Below are positions 34,880-46,159 of a DNA stretch of 64,000 nucleotides, one piece after another. The DNA comes from Lepidostoma basale (taxonomy: Eukaryota > Arthropoda > Insecta > Trichoptera > Lepidostomatidae), in NCBI GenBank assembly GCA_022606425.2, contig JAHDVF020001224.1, positions 25,819 to 89,818 of the forward strand, in the 5' to 3' direction. The stretch's first letter is position 1. Each line of letters begins with the position of its first letter. Both the position numbers and the translations under genes were made by a program. The notes under the pieces were generated by a model. That model was not told where the DNA came from. It saw nothing but the letters and a program-made list of their open reading frames with translations, and searched no databases.

Positions 34880-35230
34880 TCAAGTCAATGACGAATTCTC
34901 AAGGAATCGTGTAAATCGAGAGAGTTTAAAATCTTCTAGGGTACCTAGGGTTCATCTCGTTCGCTCCGTTGGTATTAGCGATCACATTGAGTATCTGACT
35001 GACATGACGTGTCCCGTATTGGGCACTGCACAGGGCTTACACAACTGTATTGTGGGGGTGCGGATGTAATTACGGGGCGGTCAGGCGGTTTAATTCGCGA
35101 CCGTGGTCACAATGGCAACAATGGGCGATATGGTGCCGGCGATGTCACTCAATCACATGTCCTCAAACATCGGTGACACGGATCCACCTACCTAGGCACG
35201 GTCAGATGCAATAATAGCGTGCTGTACGCA
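34880..35230. other. GC-rich single-copy island, no ORF identified
   Basis: A stretch near 50% GC within strongly AT-rich DNA, with blocks such as GGTGCGGATGTAATTACGGG, GCGGTCAGGCGG and GGTGCCGGCGATGTCACTC. Stops occur in all frames over its length, and it matches no repeat elsewhere in the window. It may be a conserved regulatory element or a fragment of an unlisted repeat. Confidence 0.3.
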
Positions 35231-35794
35231 TTGAGATTACACAGACAAATGTTTTGTTTATTAATCTACATTTTGGGAACCATTTTCCATACAAGTAACG
35301 AATTCTACCGAAATATAAGTGTGACCATGTTGCTTTTACAATAACTATGAAATACATGGATACCCAACACAAATATTAGAATAGATCAGAACATTTCCAA
35401 AGGGGTTCGAAAATATGTATATTTTTACAAGGCTTTAAAAGTATTTAATATTAATAACATGCCACAAATCATGAAGGACTCTGAAAATGTTTACAAGTTC
35501 TTCAATCAATGTACAGTGTACGTCCGGTCACGTTCTTAAGAGGTTTTTGTTCAAATATATATTTTGTGTGTTTCTTGTCTTTTTTTGATTTATTGTATGT
35601 TTTAAATATTATAGCATATGTGTTGTATTTATTAATCGTAAGAAATGTATTAATTCTTTATAACCTTGATAAATTAAATAATATAAAAAGTACAGGATTC
35701 CTTGATGCCAAAAAGTCACGAGTATGATATATAATAAACTTTTAAATATTAAACTCCAAGCGGGGTTTCATCGGCGTAACCAAACAAATTACAA

Positions 35795-35893
35795 ATTGGA
35801 CGACGGCAGCAGAGGACAGAAGGAGTTGGAGGCAGAAGTTGAAGAAGGCCAAGGTTCGATTTGGGCTGTAGCACCATTGAAGAAACAGAAGAA
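35795..35893 (+). mobile_element. LINE 3' terminus
   Basis: The plus frame TNWTTAAEDRRSWRQKLKKA then KVRFGL and stop is a typical end of a non-LTR ORF2. It is followed by a GAAGAAACAGAAG tail. Confidence 0.6.
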
Positions 35894-36164
35894 AAATAAC
35901 AAAACGAACTCAAAAAGGAGTTTGTTCTGTTACCCCGATGAAGCCCGGCTTGGAAAAAAACCGGTTGGTAGTGTTAAATGAGTGGTTTAAATTTCTTAAA
36001 ATATAGCAACACAAATTGAGTGCTTCTGAAAATATTGTGTATTGAATATATTATTATTATTATTTCGATGGCATTTAATGTGTCCCGAAACATGTTTGTA
36101 AAAAGTGCAAAAAGTGTTGTGATAATACAATGTTACTAAAAAGTTATTGAAATTACACTATGTT

Positions 36165-36220
36165 CATGGCTTCGACTAGTTTCGGCAGCTCGCTGCCATC
36201 TTCTGGTCCCAGCCTAGCTC
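36165..36220 (-). repeat. hammerhead-like motif, family C
   Basis: Minus strand: CAGAAGA (one change from CUGAAGA), T, hairpin GGCAGC-GA-GCTGCC, GAAA, ACTAGT, C, then GAAGCC. The 6-bp stem II is perfect. Confidence 0.5.
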
Positions 36221-36269
36221 AAATAACTGGAATTAACTAAATATACCTATTTAAAAAAATATAATATTA

Positions 36270-36540
36270 TAAACTGTTAAATTAAATAACTTTGTTTTAT
36301 GTATCACAAATGTATTTTATTTTACGCGACAGCTGTTTCGTCAACCTATGTTGACATCGACATTTTGATTTTTATTTTTATTATTTTATTTTCCACCTTC
36401 AATATTTTCTCCTATAAATAGTAAGTAACTGTCCTTATAATAATAAAAAAACTAGGTACCTAACTCAACTACAACAAGAACTTCAAAATTATATCTAAGG
36501 AATTATGTTCATTATTTACTTCTACATTCAAAGTTCAAAT
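36270..36540. repeat. family A element, partial
   Basis: TTTGTTTTATGTATCACAAA, TTTACGCGACAGCTGTTTCG, TCAACCTATGTTGACATCG and the inner ACTAGGTACCTAACTCAACT and AGAACTTCAAAATTA match the left and middle of the 41.48-41.89 kb element. The right arm is not present. Confidence 0.7.
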
Positions 36541-37235
36541 AACAACATTATTTTTTTGTTGTGTATTTTTTCCTTTGCACATAACTAATTCCATGACCTA
36601 GTGACATCATTGCATCACTATTAAAACAAAATATGAACACATTATTATTTTCTCTCCCTGTGATCGTGATAATACGGAAATCTCTTTCGTTGATTTATAT
36701 ACGAGTACATTGAATAAGTCTCTCCATAGATAAAATGATACAATTATTAATAATATATCTTTTTAAACCATTCTATGTCATTACATATTATTATGTACTC
36801 GTACTTCATATTTTGTTAAACAAAAACTGCCAAAAAATTGTGTTATCGCTTTACTCAGCGTTAACATAACACATTGAAGAGTCGTTAGCCGTCACATTTG
36901 CTAATATTTATGAATAAGACGTTTTAAAGTATTTCAGTTCGCAAGTAAGATAATATTTTCACTAATTACAATTTAATTCAGAAGTGAAATGTTTATAGCG
37001 AAATTAATTGAATTTTCCCGGCTCCTCCAACCCCCGTCCTAGGTTGAGAGAGAGCGAAATTATTGCAAATGGCGCTTAATCCAATTTGAACTTTTATCCC
37101 ACCTGGTATACGGGACTTAACTTCTTTCTATTGTGCACTAACTCTTTAATACAAGTATGAACTTTTTCTTTGAAAAGCCTAGTCAGAGGTCCGGAACTCA
37201 CAATAATATTTCTGTAAAATAAATATAGTTTGATT

Positions 37236-37440
37236 AATAATTAATTAATTAATATGAATAAAAAATACTACTTTTTATATTTCATGTGAATGACACGTCT
37301 CGTTTTGCTAAGGCATTTGATAATGACTTAACAATGCGAAACATGTCATTCTCATAAAATATAAAATAAAATTTTAGAAAACTGAAGTTTTCATCCATAT
37401 TAATTCTTTTATATGCAGTTTTATATCATTGTTAAAGAAG
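37236..37440. repeat. family E palindromic element
   Basis: Inverted arms (TTCATGTGAATGACACGTCT on the left; ATGCGAAACATGTCATTCTC on the right) around 37320. On plus the right arm reads TTTGATAAT, a hairpin and GCGAAACATGTC, the decayed hammerhead-like layout. Confidence 0.7.
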
Positions 37441-37474
37441 CAATAAATATGTTTTATTAATCCTAAACATATTT

Positions 37475-38012
37475 AATAACTAACTGACTAACTAACCATC
37501 GCGCCGTCTCCCCGAAGGGGTAGGTAGAAAGAATGGACTGCCACACTTTTCTTTCTTGACATATTTCTCTCGCTTCCTCAACATTCATACATCGTGTCAT
37601 TCAGGCGCGTCGATTTCTCTGACTTCTCACATGGCCGACATTCAATATTTTATTTATTTGATCGTGCCACGCTTTCCTCGGTCTTCCTATATTTATAGTT
37701 CCATTCACATCGTTAAAATATAACTTTTTACCATACTTTCTTCATTCATTATTTCCATAAGTCCAAACCATCTTAATGATTCTTTCATTATTTTGTTCAT
37801 AACACCATCATTCGCACCGCATTCACTTCTTATATATTCATTCGACACTCTATCATTCACAGATTATCCACACATTCGTCTAAGAGATCTCATTTCTACT
37901 GCGTTTATTCTACTTTCATCCTTCTTTTGCCAGTTCCATGCTTCGCTTCCATACATAAGGGTCGTTAGAAGAACACCATTATGCACTACCATTTTAGCTT
38001 TTTGGGATAGGT
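37475..38012 (-). mobile_element. GTTA-tail LINE copy
   Basis: The minus strand ends CGGCGCGATGGTTAGTTAGT. It encodes degraded QKAKMVVHNGVLLTTLMYGS, EAWNWQKKDESRINAVEMRS and LRRMCG, then broken frames to the 3' end. Adjacent to a family E palindrome. Confidence 0.85.
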
Positions 38013-38350
38013 GAGTGAAAAATGTTATTAATAAAAATTTACTCTGTTCCATCAACCAAATCAAAAATTTTCTGCTTTTAAATAAAAATTAACTGGCAGG
38101 ACCATCCAGGGTAGGCAGGCTTCATGAAATAATAAAGCACATTTTTTTTCTCACTCCGACTCTGGTGGACTTTCGGTTGTTACGACATAAGCAGTGTGGT
38201 GTTGGGAATTTTCTAATTAAAACTGATAAAAATATTCCTACCATGTTTTTATCATTTTTATCTTAGTACTATATTACAAAAGGGGAAGTGAGGCTAATAT
38301 TCTAGAATATTTAATGAATATGTTAAATAATTTTATCCGCTGATTACTAA

Positions 38351-38527
38351 TGACGATCTTCGAGACAGAGTGGCAAGAACTATGACTGCCACATCGAAGA
38401 TCCCGGGTTAGATTCCCGGCGTTGGCAGTGTGAATTGTGAATGTCACATTGTCTTTGGTCCAGTGTAGAATTCATGTCACAATAAAATGACAATGGATTA
38501 GCTCCTTATCACATGTCATAAGAATCA
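38351..38527 (+). mobile_element. SINE1 copy, 3'-truncated
   Basis: TGACGATCTTCGAGACAGAG (box A region), CCCGGGTTAGATTCCCGG (box B with one change), then TAGAATTCATGTCACAATAA. It ends near ATGTCATAAGAATCA. Confidence 0.8.
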
Positions 38528-38529
38528 AT

Positions 38530-38840
38530 ATCTTCTTCTTCTTTTTCTTCTTCTTCTTCTTCTCCTCCTTATAGACCTTTGGTCTGTTCCTGAAATCAGC
38601 CGGCCTCTCTTGGGAGGTTGACTCCCAACTATCTCTTCATCTCTTCGGCGGTCTTCCGGGGGGACGGCAGCCGGCAGGTATCTGATGCGCCACAGCGTGT
38701 GGGATTCTGGTGGGATCCATCCTCTGCACTGAAAAACTACCACATAAGAAGGCCCATGTGGCATCCCAAGAACCATAAAAAATGTTACACTTTGCTGCAA
38801 ACCAATCCCTTTGATTGAAACCACCAAAGAAGATTATTAA
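38530..38840 (-). repeat. interspersed repeat K with GAA tail
   Basis: The minus strand runs from TTTGCAGCAAAGTGTAACA through GGGATGCCACATGGGCC and TCAGATACCTGCCGGCTG to a GAAGAAGAAGAAGAAGAA tail at 38535. It shares its first part with 23236-23392. The tail suggests retroposition; there is no recognisable protein. Confidence 0.65.
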
Positions 38841-39349
38841 TTAGAATTTGTTGAGTGTTTTAACTATATTGTGGTATTTGTTTGAAGTTTTTAATAATAT
38901 ATGTTATTTTAGATTGAATAAAAACGATTTTTTCTAATTATGCGAATTTATTTATCTCCACTTCATCAGTAGGAGAAGAACCATAAACAAATAAAATAAT
39001 ATTTTGAACAAAATTTACGAGATACGAAAATATTACGTGTGCAAAATACTTCATTGTTCTTTGTTAGTGAAACAAGTTTTACTTTACTTTTGTTCAGTGT
39101 TTCTCGTACTGTTTAAAATGGGTAGCACTTGTGAGTTATTCATAATTTATCGTGTCTAGCCCTGCACTATATGCAGATTTTGTATGTGGATATATGGTAT
39201 ATCAACGAAGATATGACAAGTTTTTTTTTTATCTAATGCAATTCATGTTAAATTTATAAGCATACACGGAAACCCCAAAATATTTCTTAGTTCTAATACG
39301 AACGTATAATAAACTTATTGAACGCTAAGGCATTAACACTGTGGAATTC

Positions 39350-39745
39350 CATAGTAATATACTTAGGAAATTGAAAATAACTTTGTTTAATTTACTATTA
39401 ATTATTAAAAAAAAAAAGCTCCCATTCTCAATCAAATGCAAATGAATCATTTATTAATTTCTATATAAATTATGTCTTTTCAAATTATATTCTTATCATG
39501 TATTATTATTATTAGTTCCTACTGTAAAAAAAAATTATTAGTACTTATATTAAATAGCCCAGGTTAATTATTTAATTTGAATTATTGTATCGAATTTTAA
39601 ATGCGTTTTTATATTATTCTTTGTTTAGTTTTTATTATATTTTACACCTGAAGATGGGAGGTATCCTCCTAAACATGTCGTGTTTTTAAATTTTTTAAAA
39701 ATAATTGGTGAATTAAACAAAGTTATTTTCAATTTCCTAAGAACA
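39350..39745. repeat. family F element with inverted termini and hammerhead-like motif
   Basis: CTTAGGAAATTGAAAATAAC then TTTGTTTAATT near 39361-39392 is matched in reverse at 39710-39742. The motif is at 39644-39683 (plus): ACAC, CTGAAGA, T, hairpin GGGAGG-TAT-CCTCCT, AAA (one G lost from GAAA), ACATGT, C, GTGT. The 4-bp stem I and the six-pair stem II (five Watson-Crick plus G-T) are intact. Confidence 0.6.
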
Positions 39746-39898
39746 TACACTAGCATTCAACGTTAATCGTGATAATTTCTTTGTATTTTGTATTATGTCC
39801 GAAATCGATATTTTTGAATACAATGTTCCCCCGATAGTGAAGTTATTATTTCTTAGGAGCATATCGAGATAAATCAACTAATATAGATACTTACTTAA

Positions 39899-40352
39899 AT
39901 AGCCGATGTCGTGCACTGCTAGTCATAGGCCTCCCCCATACTTCTCCACTTATTCCTATTTTGTTCCTTTCGCATCCAGTCATCAGCATTTTAAAAAAAT
40001 ATTATTATTATTATTATTTTGTTGAATCGCTCTTTTCATCATGACAGCATGAACCAAATCGATGTAAAGGGTATTATAGCTATCATAGTGATTCTCGTGA
40101 CATGTAATAGGTAGCTAATTTATCGCCATTTTATTGTCGCATGAATTCTACACCAGACCAAAGACAGTGTGACAATCACACTGCCCTGCCGGGAATCGAA
40201 CCCGGAACCTTCGAGGCGGCAGTCAATGCACTTACCGCTCGGCCACGAAGGTTGTCAGGACCATCGTGTGGGGGTCTCCCTCTGCTTCTTTTATCCTTGC
40301 GAGGTCTCCACTCCACCACCCTTCTGATCCATCTTTGGATAGGTCCAATATA
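39899..40352 (-). mobile_element. RTE-like LINE 3' fragment, split by SINE1
   Basis: Minus strand: IRRVVEWRPRKDKRSRGRPP up to 40259, then after the SINE DDWMRKEQNRNKWRSMGEAY, a typical RTE end. The related fragment at 19.3 kb is unsplit. Confidence 0.7.
39999..40258 (-). mobile_element. SINE1, full-length copy inside a LINE
   Basis: Minus strand: ACCTTCGTGGCCGAGCGGTA, GGTTCCGGGTTCGATTCCCG, then a body ending GATTTGGTTCATGCTGTCAT and an ATA/ATT tail. Box A and box B are both well kept. Confidence 0.85.
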
Positions 40353-41139
40353 TACTACTCATACACGTAATTGAAAAAAAAAACAGTGTTTTATTTATTA
40401 AAATCTAGTATAACGCATAGTATTTTTACGGTTAGTAAATATATCAAATTATTTTTAAAGTTTATCAAATTATTTTTAAAACTCTTAAAAAAAAACGTTA
40501 ATATGAAACATATTTTTTGCAGTGATTTTCAAAGAGCAGTTTATTAGTAACAAGTTAAGCAAAAACAGTAAGAAGCTGGTTCCTGGGAACCGGAAATAAT
40601 CCTTGCCTGACATCACAATTTTGAACAAAAATAATCAAAAACATTTCAGATCGATGAAGAAATTCAAAGACACAGATTTTACAGCATCAGCAGAACTGAG
40701 CTCGGACGCTTTTACTTAAATATCAGAGATTTTAGTTTCCACGGAGTCCGCAAATAATTTTATGAAAGGGTTTTGGAGCCTGTCTAAGAAATTGCATTTA
40801 AGGAAGCCGATTGAGTCGGTAAAATAGTGGAGGGGAAATGTTCTAGGATATTTGTAAATTATGTTACATAATTTTACTTACTTTTTACTAGAACGATGGA
40901 TTGAAGACTTCACCAGAATTTAAGATATATGAGGAAAATTTTTGTACAGCAAATACTGGATCTTCCAAGTATTGAACTTTACTATTCAGAAATGTAAGTT
41001 GAAAACCAAATTTAAAAAACATCTATGAAAAACCGCATTAATTGTAATTTTTATATTAAATCTGAATTAAATAAAAACAGTTAAAAATATGAATGACATA
41101 ACAAAAATTCAATATGTCAATTTATCAATCAATCAATCA

Positions 41140-41340
41140 ATAAAATAAGTTTTTTTCCAAAAGACATTACAAACAAAATTTTAAGTATAAGGCATTTATT
41201 GAGAACAGGTAATATATAATATATAATACCAGGAACGCATGAGAGATTGTTCGACTTTAGGAAAACATGACAGTCTCTAAAGTTAAGAGCATTAAATTTG
41301 TCTTTGGAACGTACTTTCACTCTGAGTATTTTTGACAATT
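41140..41340 (-). mobile_element. jockey-like LINE 3' UTR fragment
   Basis: Shares AAAAGACATTACAAAC, AAGGCATTTATTGAGAACAG, ATACCAGGAACGCATGAGAG and GGAACGTACTTTCACT with 22.4 and 54.7 kb. Confidence 0.6.
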
Positions 41341-41479
41341 TGGTCTTTTAAGAATTTTTATATCTGTTCTCATCGATTAATAATTAAAAATAATTTGTAT
41401 CACTTTCGTTTGATTCTCTGAACTACTATTACATGTCATTATTGTCTATGTTTTTTGAAGTAGTCTAGGTTTTTTTTAG

Positions 41480-41892
41480 ACTGTTAAATTAAAAAAACTT
41501 TGTTTTATGTATTACAATTGTATTTTTATTTTACGCGACAGCTGTTTCGTCAACCCATTTGACTCTATATTATGTGTTATTGTATATTTTACACCTTTAA
41601 TATTTTCTCTTATAAATAGTATTATAACTAACCGTTCTTTCAATTAAACTAATTAGGTACCTAACTCAACTCTAGCAAGAACTTCAAAATTAAATCAAAG
41701 AAATTATTCAAATTGACATAGGAACAAATACATAGAAAGATTCGAAAAATCACAAAAAAATTTGACATTTGATATATTATTGCAACACCTGATGATGTCA
41801 ACATAGGTTGACGAAACAGCTGTCACGTAAAATAAAAATACAATTGTGATACATAAAACAATTTTTTATTATTTTACAGTTTATAATGTTAA
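41480..41892. repeat. family A palindromic element, about 410 bp
   Basis: Ends are inverted: TTTGTTTTATGTATTACAAT then TTTACGCGACAGCTGTTTCG (left) against CAGCTGTCACGTAAAATA and TGTGATACATAAAACAATT (right). The left arm has lost the CTGATGA core; the right arm keeps it. Confidence 0.75.
41781..41828 (+). ncRNA. hammerhead-like motif, family A, perfect stem II
   Basis: CTGATGA (41789-41795), extra T, GTCAAC-ATAG-GTTGAC (six Watson-Crick pairs), GAAA (41813-41816), self-complementary ACAGCTGT (41816-41823) and C at 41824 in the cleavage position. Stem I next to the core is weak in this copy. Confidence 0.45.
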
Positions 41893-42019
41893 ATTATCAT
41901 TGTGTTGCACTATTTTTTTTAGTATTAAGAAAATAGATTTAATAGAGACCAATCAATTGAGCACAAGCGAGGTCAAGAATACTGATCAAGCGTGTAGCGA
42001 ATGCCAATAGATAATATGA

Positions 42020-42290
42020 TTTGACGATTTGTAGGGCCTCAACACTCCCTCTAAATGTGCCGAAGACGAGGGCCGCCCGACCCCCAGTTTTGCCCCTCGG
42101 AGTAAATTGCAGACGGAACGGTAATCAAATGGAAGCCGGTACTCCCCGCGGTACATCCCTTCATTCGGCCCTCCCTAACTCTCATCTTGTACGTGTTCAC
42201 AGAACTTCTTCTGATATCCTGCCAGAGGGAAGTATTCATCTACCGCCGCCAATACTAATCACGTACGCGAGTACATTACATCTTTAAAAA
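42020..42290. other. GC- and CpG-rich island, possible exon
   Basis: About 55% GC in AT-rich surroundings. After an AG at 42034, a plus frame reads GLNTPSKCAEDEGRPTPSFA then PRSKLQTE up to a possible GTAATC donor at 42120. A second plus frame is open for more than 80 codons. There is no recognisable domain. It could be an isolated exon of a long-intron gene or a regulatory island. Confidence 0.25.
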
Positions 42291-42495
42291 AAACTGGAAA
42301 GTAAGAAAATAAACTTTTTACACGACGAATTTTTTTATGACTTAACAAATCATTGTTTCCACTTTTGAGGTTATTTACACCTTCATCATTGGGAGAACAA
42401 TATAATGCATTGTTTTCCCGCCTTAGAAACACGTGAAGAAGAATAAACTCATAATTGGAAAAATTGTGTTTTAACTAATAAAAAATCATCATTAT

Positions 42496-42932
42496 GAAAT
42501 TCAATGCCTCAAGACTAAAGTCTTCAACCAGTGCGTCTTGCCAGTCATGACGTACGGAGCCGAGACGTGGACACTGAAAAAAGGTTTAGTCTACAGATTA
42601 AAGGTCGCCCAGCGCGCCATGGAAAGAGTCATGCTTGGAATAATCTTGAGGGAAACAAACCAAGGTGATTGAGGTGGCTCTACGGATAGGCGGGGCTGAA
42701 GTGGCAGTGGGCTGGCCATATCTGTCGGCGAACCGACAGCCGATGGGGAAGACGGGTTCTGAAGTGGAGACCGCGTACAGGATTTCGTAGAGTTGGACGT
42801 CCCCCTGCCCGCTGGATCGACGATCTGAAGAGGATTGCTGAACATGGATCGATGGGAGCGGCAATGGATAGGGGGCGGTGGCGTGCTTTGGGAGAGGCCT
42901 ACATTCAGCAGTGGATGGCAGACGGCCGATGA
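42496..42932 (+). mobile_element. RTE-like LINE 3' end
   Basis: With frame breaks, the plus strand reads LKWQWAGHICRRTDSRWGRR, VLKWRPRTGFRRVGRPPARW and ALGEAYIQQWMADGR then stop. This is the standard C terminus of an insect RTE ORF2. Confidence 0.8.
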
Positions 42933-42939
42933 TTATGAA

Positions 42940-45300
42940 ATTCCGTAGTGTTAGCGTCTTAAGTTTATCAAAAGAAAAAACTTTTTATATGTACTTAAAA
43001 TAATCCAATCAGAATGGGTAAACTTTCTATTGTTGTAACATACTTCGCTATACCTTTCTATATTTACCAATACAGGGTACCATGTACGCTTGCTTTTATA
43101 AATACTGATATTTGGAAATTTAAAATGTGTGAACTGTCAATTATTCATTTCAAGACTTTGTAATCATTATCACTAGCGCCATATCGTGGAATTTCTTGAA
43201 GTAAAATGCAAAGCTTTTCTTAGAAATCAATTAGATTAAGCAGAAGCTTTTGTGAAGGTGACAATGCTTTATTTTATTTCATGAAAGAATGTATTCGATT
43301 TTTGGGGGAGTATTTAATTAGAAATAAATATAAAAACATTTTTCGTATGTGCTTATAAAACACCAAAGATAGAGATGTAGTTTTTTGTGGGTGCTCAAGA
43401 ACCAATTTTTATAAAAGTACTTCTCATCAACATCCCCGAAACCCGTGAGGTAAGAACGAGTATATTATTATCAATAAAAAGACCCTTTTTCTGATCCTTT
43501 AGAATCTGACCCGTATTTCTGAAATCTGCGAAGAATTTTACGACAAGTTTTTAGTTGGTTCAATGAAAGCCAAGGTTTTAGATAATTTGATTTCAAAATG
43601 TAATGGGGAAATTTGTATCGTCGGCTGGAATTGAGTTCCATAGTGGACCGATTCCCGCGACCTTTATTGGTAAATATGTTAACCGCTTTATATTGATACT
43701 TTTTTTCAGCGGAATTTCCAGAAATTTCCGACGGAGGAATTTTTGTTTTACGGCTGGATATTAATTTTTCTTTTGGGTCAGCGAATTTATGGTGTATTCA
43801 AACCCGGGCAATATAAAAGTAATTTAAAAATTGCGAAAACGTGCGTTTTCATAAAAGATTCGTGTAAGCAGGGCCGGTCACACCAAGAGTTTGAAATATT
43901 TAGTACAACATGGTGCTAGTTCTACAAATGTAAGAAATTATTAAATTTCAATTATATATTGTAAATAAACATATGATTCTAATCAATGATGAAACCTAAA
44001 AGCTTATTTGAAATAATTAATTAAAGGCTAATAAGAGCAAACGGGTGATAATATTCTTGTATTTGGATATCAATAATTAAGGCTTTACTACAAGTTTTAG
44101 TATATTTTATGAGAGTGACATAATAGTATATTGTCTTGTTAGAATCGTATCAGTTGTCCGTGATATTTTATAATGCCCTAATTATGTACAAATATATTCG
44201 TCTCTCCCAATCGTCATTGCAAAATTCTAGAAAGCACACTCGATATTTTTTTCCTTTAATATCAATATTGATCCTATAAAATATGTAATGGATACTAAAT
44301 TTTAAACTCTTCGTAGCATTTAAATAATTTAATACTTGAAATTTAATAGATTTTTTTAAATTCTAGCTTTTATGAATGTACTAAAAACGAATACATTCAA
44401 TTCTCTGTGGTACGAGTTTTAAAAAGTAATACAGAATGAATACATAACATACTGATCTGGGCGTTAAATGTCGTTAAACCGCTCCTGCGCTGAAGTCTGA
44501 AATCATCTTATATGTTAAAAAAAATCAAATGAACTTATACTAAGTAAGTCCAATGTTATGTGACAATACTCAGCTGTCATGAATCTTTATAAAAATTAAT
44601 GTATGAAAAAAGAACGGATAAAAATGCTATTAGGTAGGTATGGCAGCAAACGAAAACCTCCCCCACGAATGCTAAGAGTACATTATCGGAATAAATTATC
44701 CATGCAATTCGGGTGGATAGGAAATTTTTCTTTGCTGCATTCTGTCGTTTAAAATTGACGGGTAACCCCCCGCGGCTTCATTTCTGGCTCCGTTTGATGG
44801 ATTTAGAAAACCCTCTTCAACTCAATATTCGGATAAATTCCTGTCTGGAGATATTTGATTGAAATTGCATCGAATTGACGATTTCATATCATAATATTTG
44901 AACGTCTGTAAAACATACTTAGCGGTTGGCATTTCAGTGAAATAGAACGTATCTATAATTTCGTTGGCGTTAAATAAAATTTTATAATTTTTTTGTATTT
45001 GTATAATTATTCAATAAAAATATGATTTGCAAATTATTAATTGTGTTGTTGTTGTTGTACTGTTTTTTCATATATATATATATTTTCGACTTGTTTTGAA
45101 GGTAATATACCCTCAAAATAATCAATTTGTTGACGACGAAGGTATAATACCTTCGAAACATATCGAGAAATATTATATATACTGAACATTGGAAAAATAG
45201 TATATTAATTAATGAATGTAGCTAAAATATTTATGGAATTCTACTGTGTAAACTCATTAAGTTTATCAAAAATAATTATTTAAATACAATTTCAATTTAT
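42940..45300. other. intergenic sequence, few recognisable features
   Basis: Mostly AT-rich single-copy-looking DNA with moderate-GC patches at 43.5-43.75 and 44.66-44.83 kb that are not coding in any long frame. A weak family D hammerhead-like palindrome lies at about 45085-45180 (GGTATAATACC hairpin, TTCGAAACATATCGAG). Confidence 0.35.
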
Positions 45301-45321
45301 TTTTACACCACTTTATTTTGG

Positions 45322-45367
45322 TACAACCAACCGGTTTCGTTCCCGCCGGAGCTTCGTCAGGGTTACA
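45322..45367 (-). ncRNA. hammerhead-like motif, family B, with complete stem I
   Basis: Minus strand: TGTAACC (45367-45361), CTGACGA (45360-45354), extra A, GCTCC-GGCG-GGAAC hairpin (4 of 5 pairs), GAAA, ACCGGT, T, then GGTTGTA (45328-45322). TGTAACC and GGTTGTA pair over 7 bp with no mismatch (two G-U). All three helices and both conserved single-strand blocks of a type I hammerhead are present. Confidence 0.5.
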
Positions 45368-45816
45368 AAAGACACAGTTTTAAAAAATATATATAATCAG
45401 TGAATCTATTTTAACTCTGACATAGCTCAAGGGAATTGAAATTGAAATAATATGTTAATTAGGTCATGACTTTTTCAAGAAGTACGAGTATACGTTTTGC
45501 TTGTTTTATATTGTACTTGATTCGACTGTGGAAATTTTCTATAAATAAAAATGTTTTATTTAAAACCTTTCAAACAAAAACATGTACACATAATCAAAAA
45601 AAAAATTTTTGCTACTAAGCATTATGCATAGATTTAATAAAGTAAGAAATTATGATCAGATTACCGCAATGCGCCTTTTCACTGTATCTCCCCACCAGAT
45701 TGAACTATCAACGTATGTGCCCAAATACTAGACCCGTATGTCTTCTCATTATAAGAACCAAATTAAAATTTGTTCGGCGAAAAGCCTAGTATTTGACATA
45801 GCAGTGTCCTTCTAAA

Positions 45817-45985
45817 TGCGGGGATGAGTCACTAAATTTGGCGTAGGGACGCTGGAGTCTGAAGGGGAGGACGCGCCGCTGCCGCCGGTGGTTGGGGCGG
45901 GGGAAGGCGAAGGGGTGGCTAGATGCTGGGGATGAATTACGAGTACAGGTACCCGTGAGGGTATAGGTGTAAGGGTAGGTGCCGG
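45817..45985 (-). other. GC-rich island, possible coding exon
   Basis: On the minus strand a good acceptor (CTCTATCTCTCAG) precedes about 170 bases of over 60% GC. Two frames stay open: PAPTLTPIPSRVPVLVIHPQ followed by a P/S-rich stretch ending PNLVTHPRI and a stop, and YPYTYTLTGTC followed by an R/P-rich stretch. No family recognised and no partner exon found. Confidence 0.3.
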
Positions 45986-46159
45986 CTGAGAGATAGAGTG
46001 AATAAATTCACATAATACGATGTGAATTGATGTGGAAAATTGTGAGCCAGCTTGATGTGGCGCTTAAGGTATGACGTTGGCTCATTTCTGCCGCAGGGAC
46101 GATTTATATAAGTGGAAAAATATCGGAAATTTGATTTGGTATCGATAAAATAAATCAAG

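Noticed and set aside
38525..38827. Arg-rich 100-codon protein
   Set aside because: The Arg run is the GAA/AGA tail of a repeat shared with 23.24 kb.
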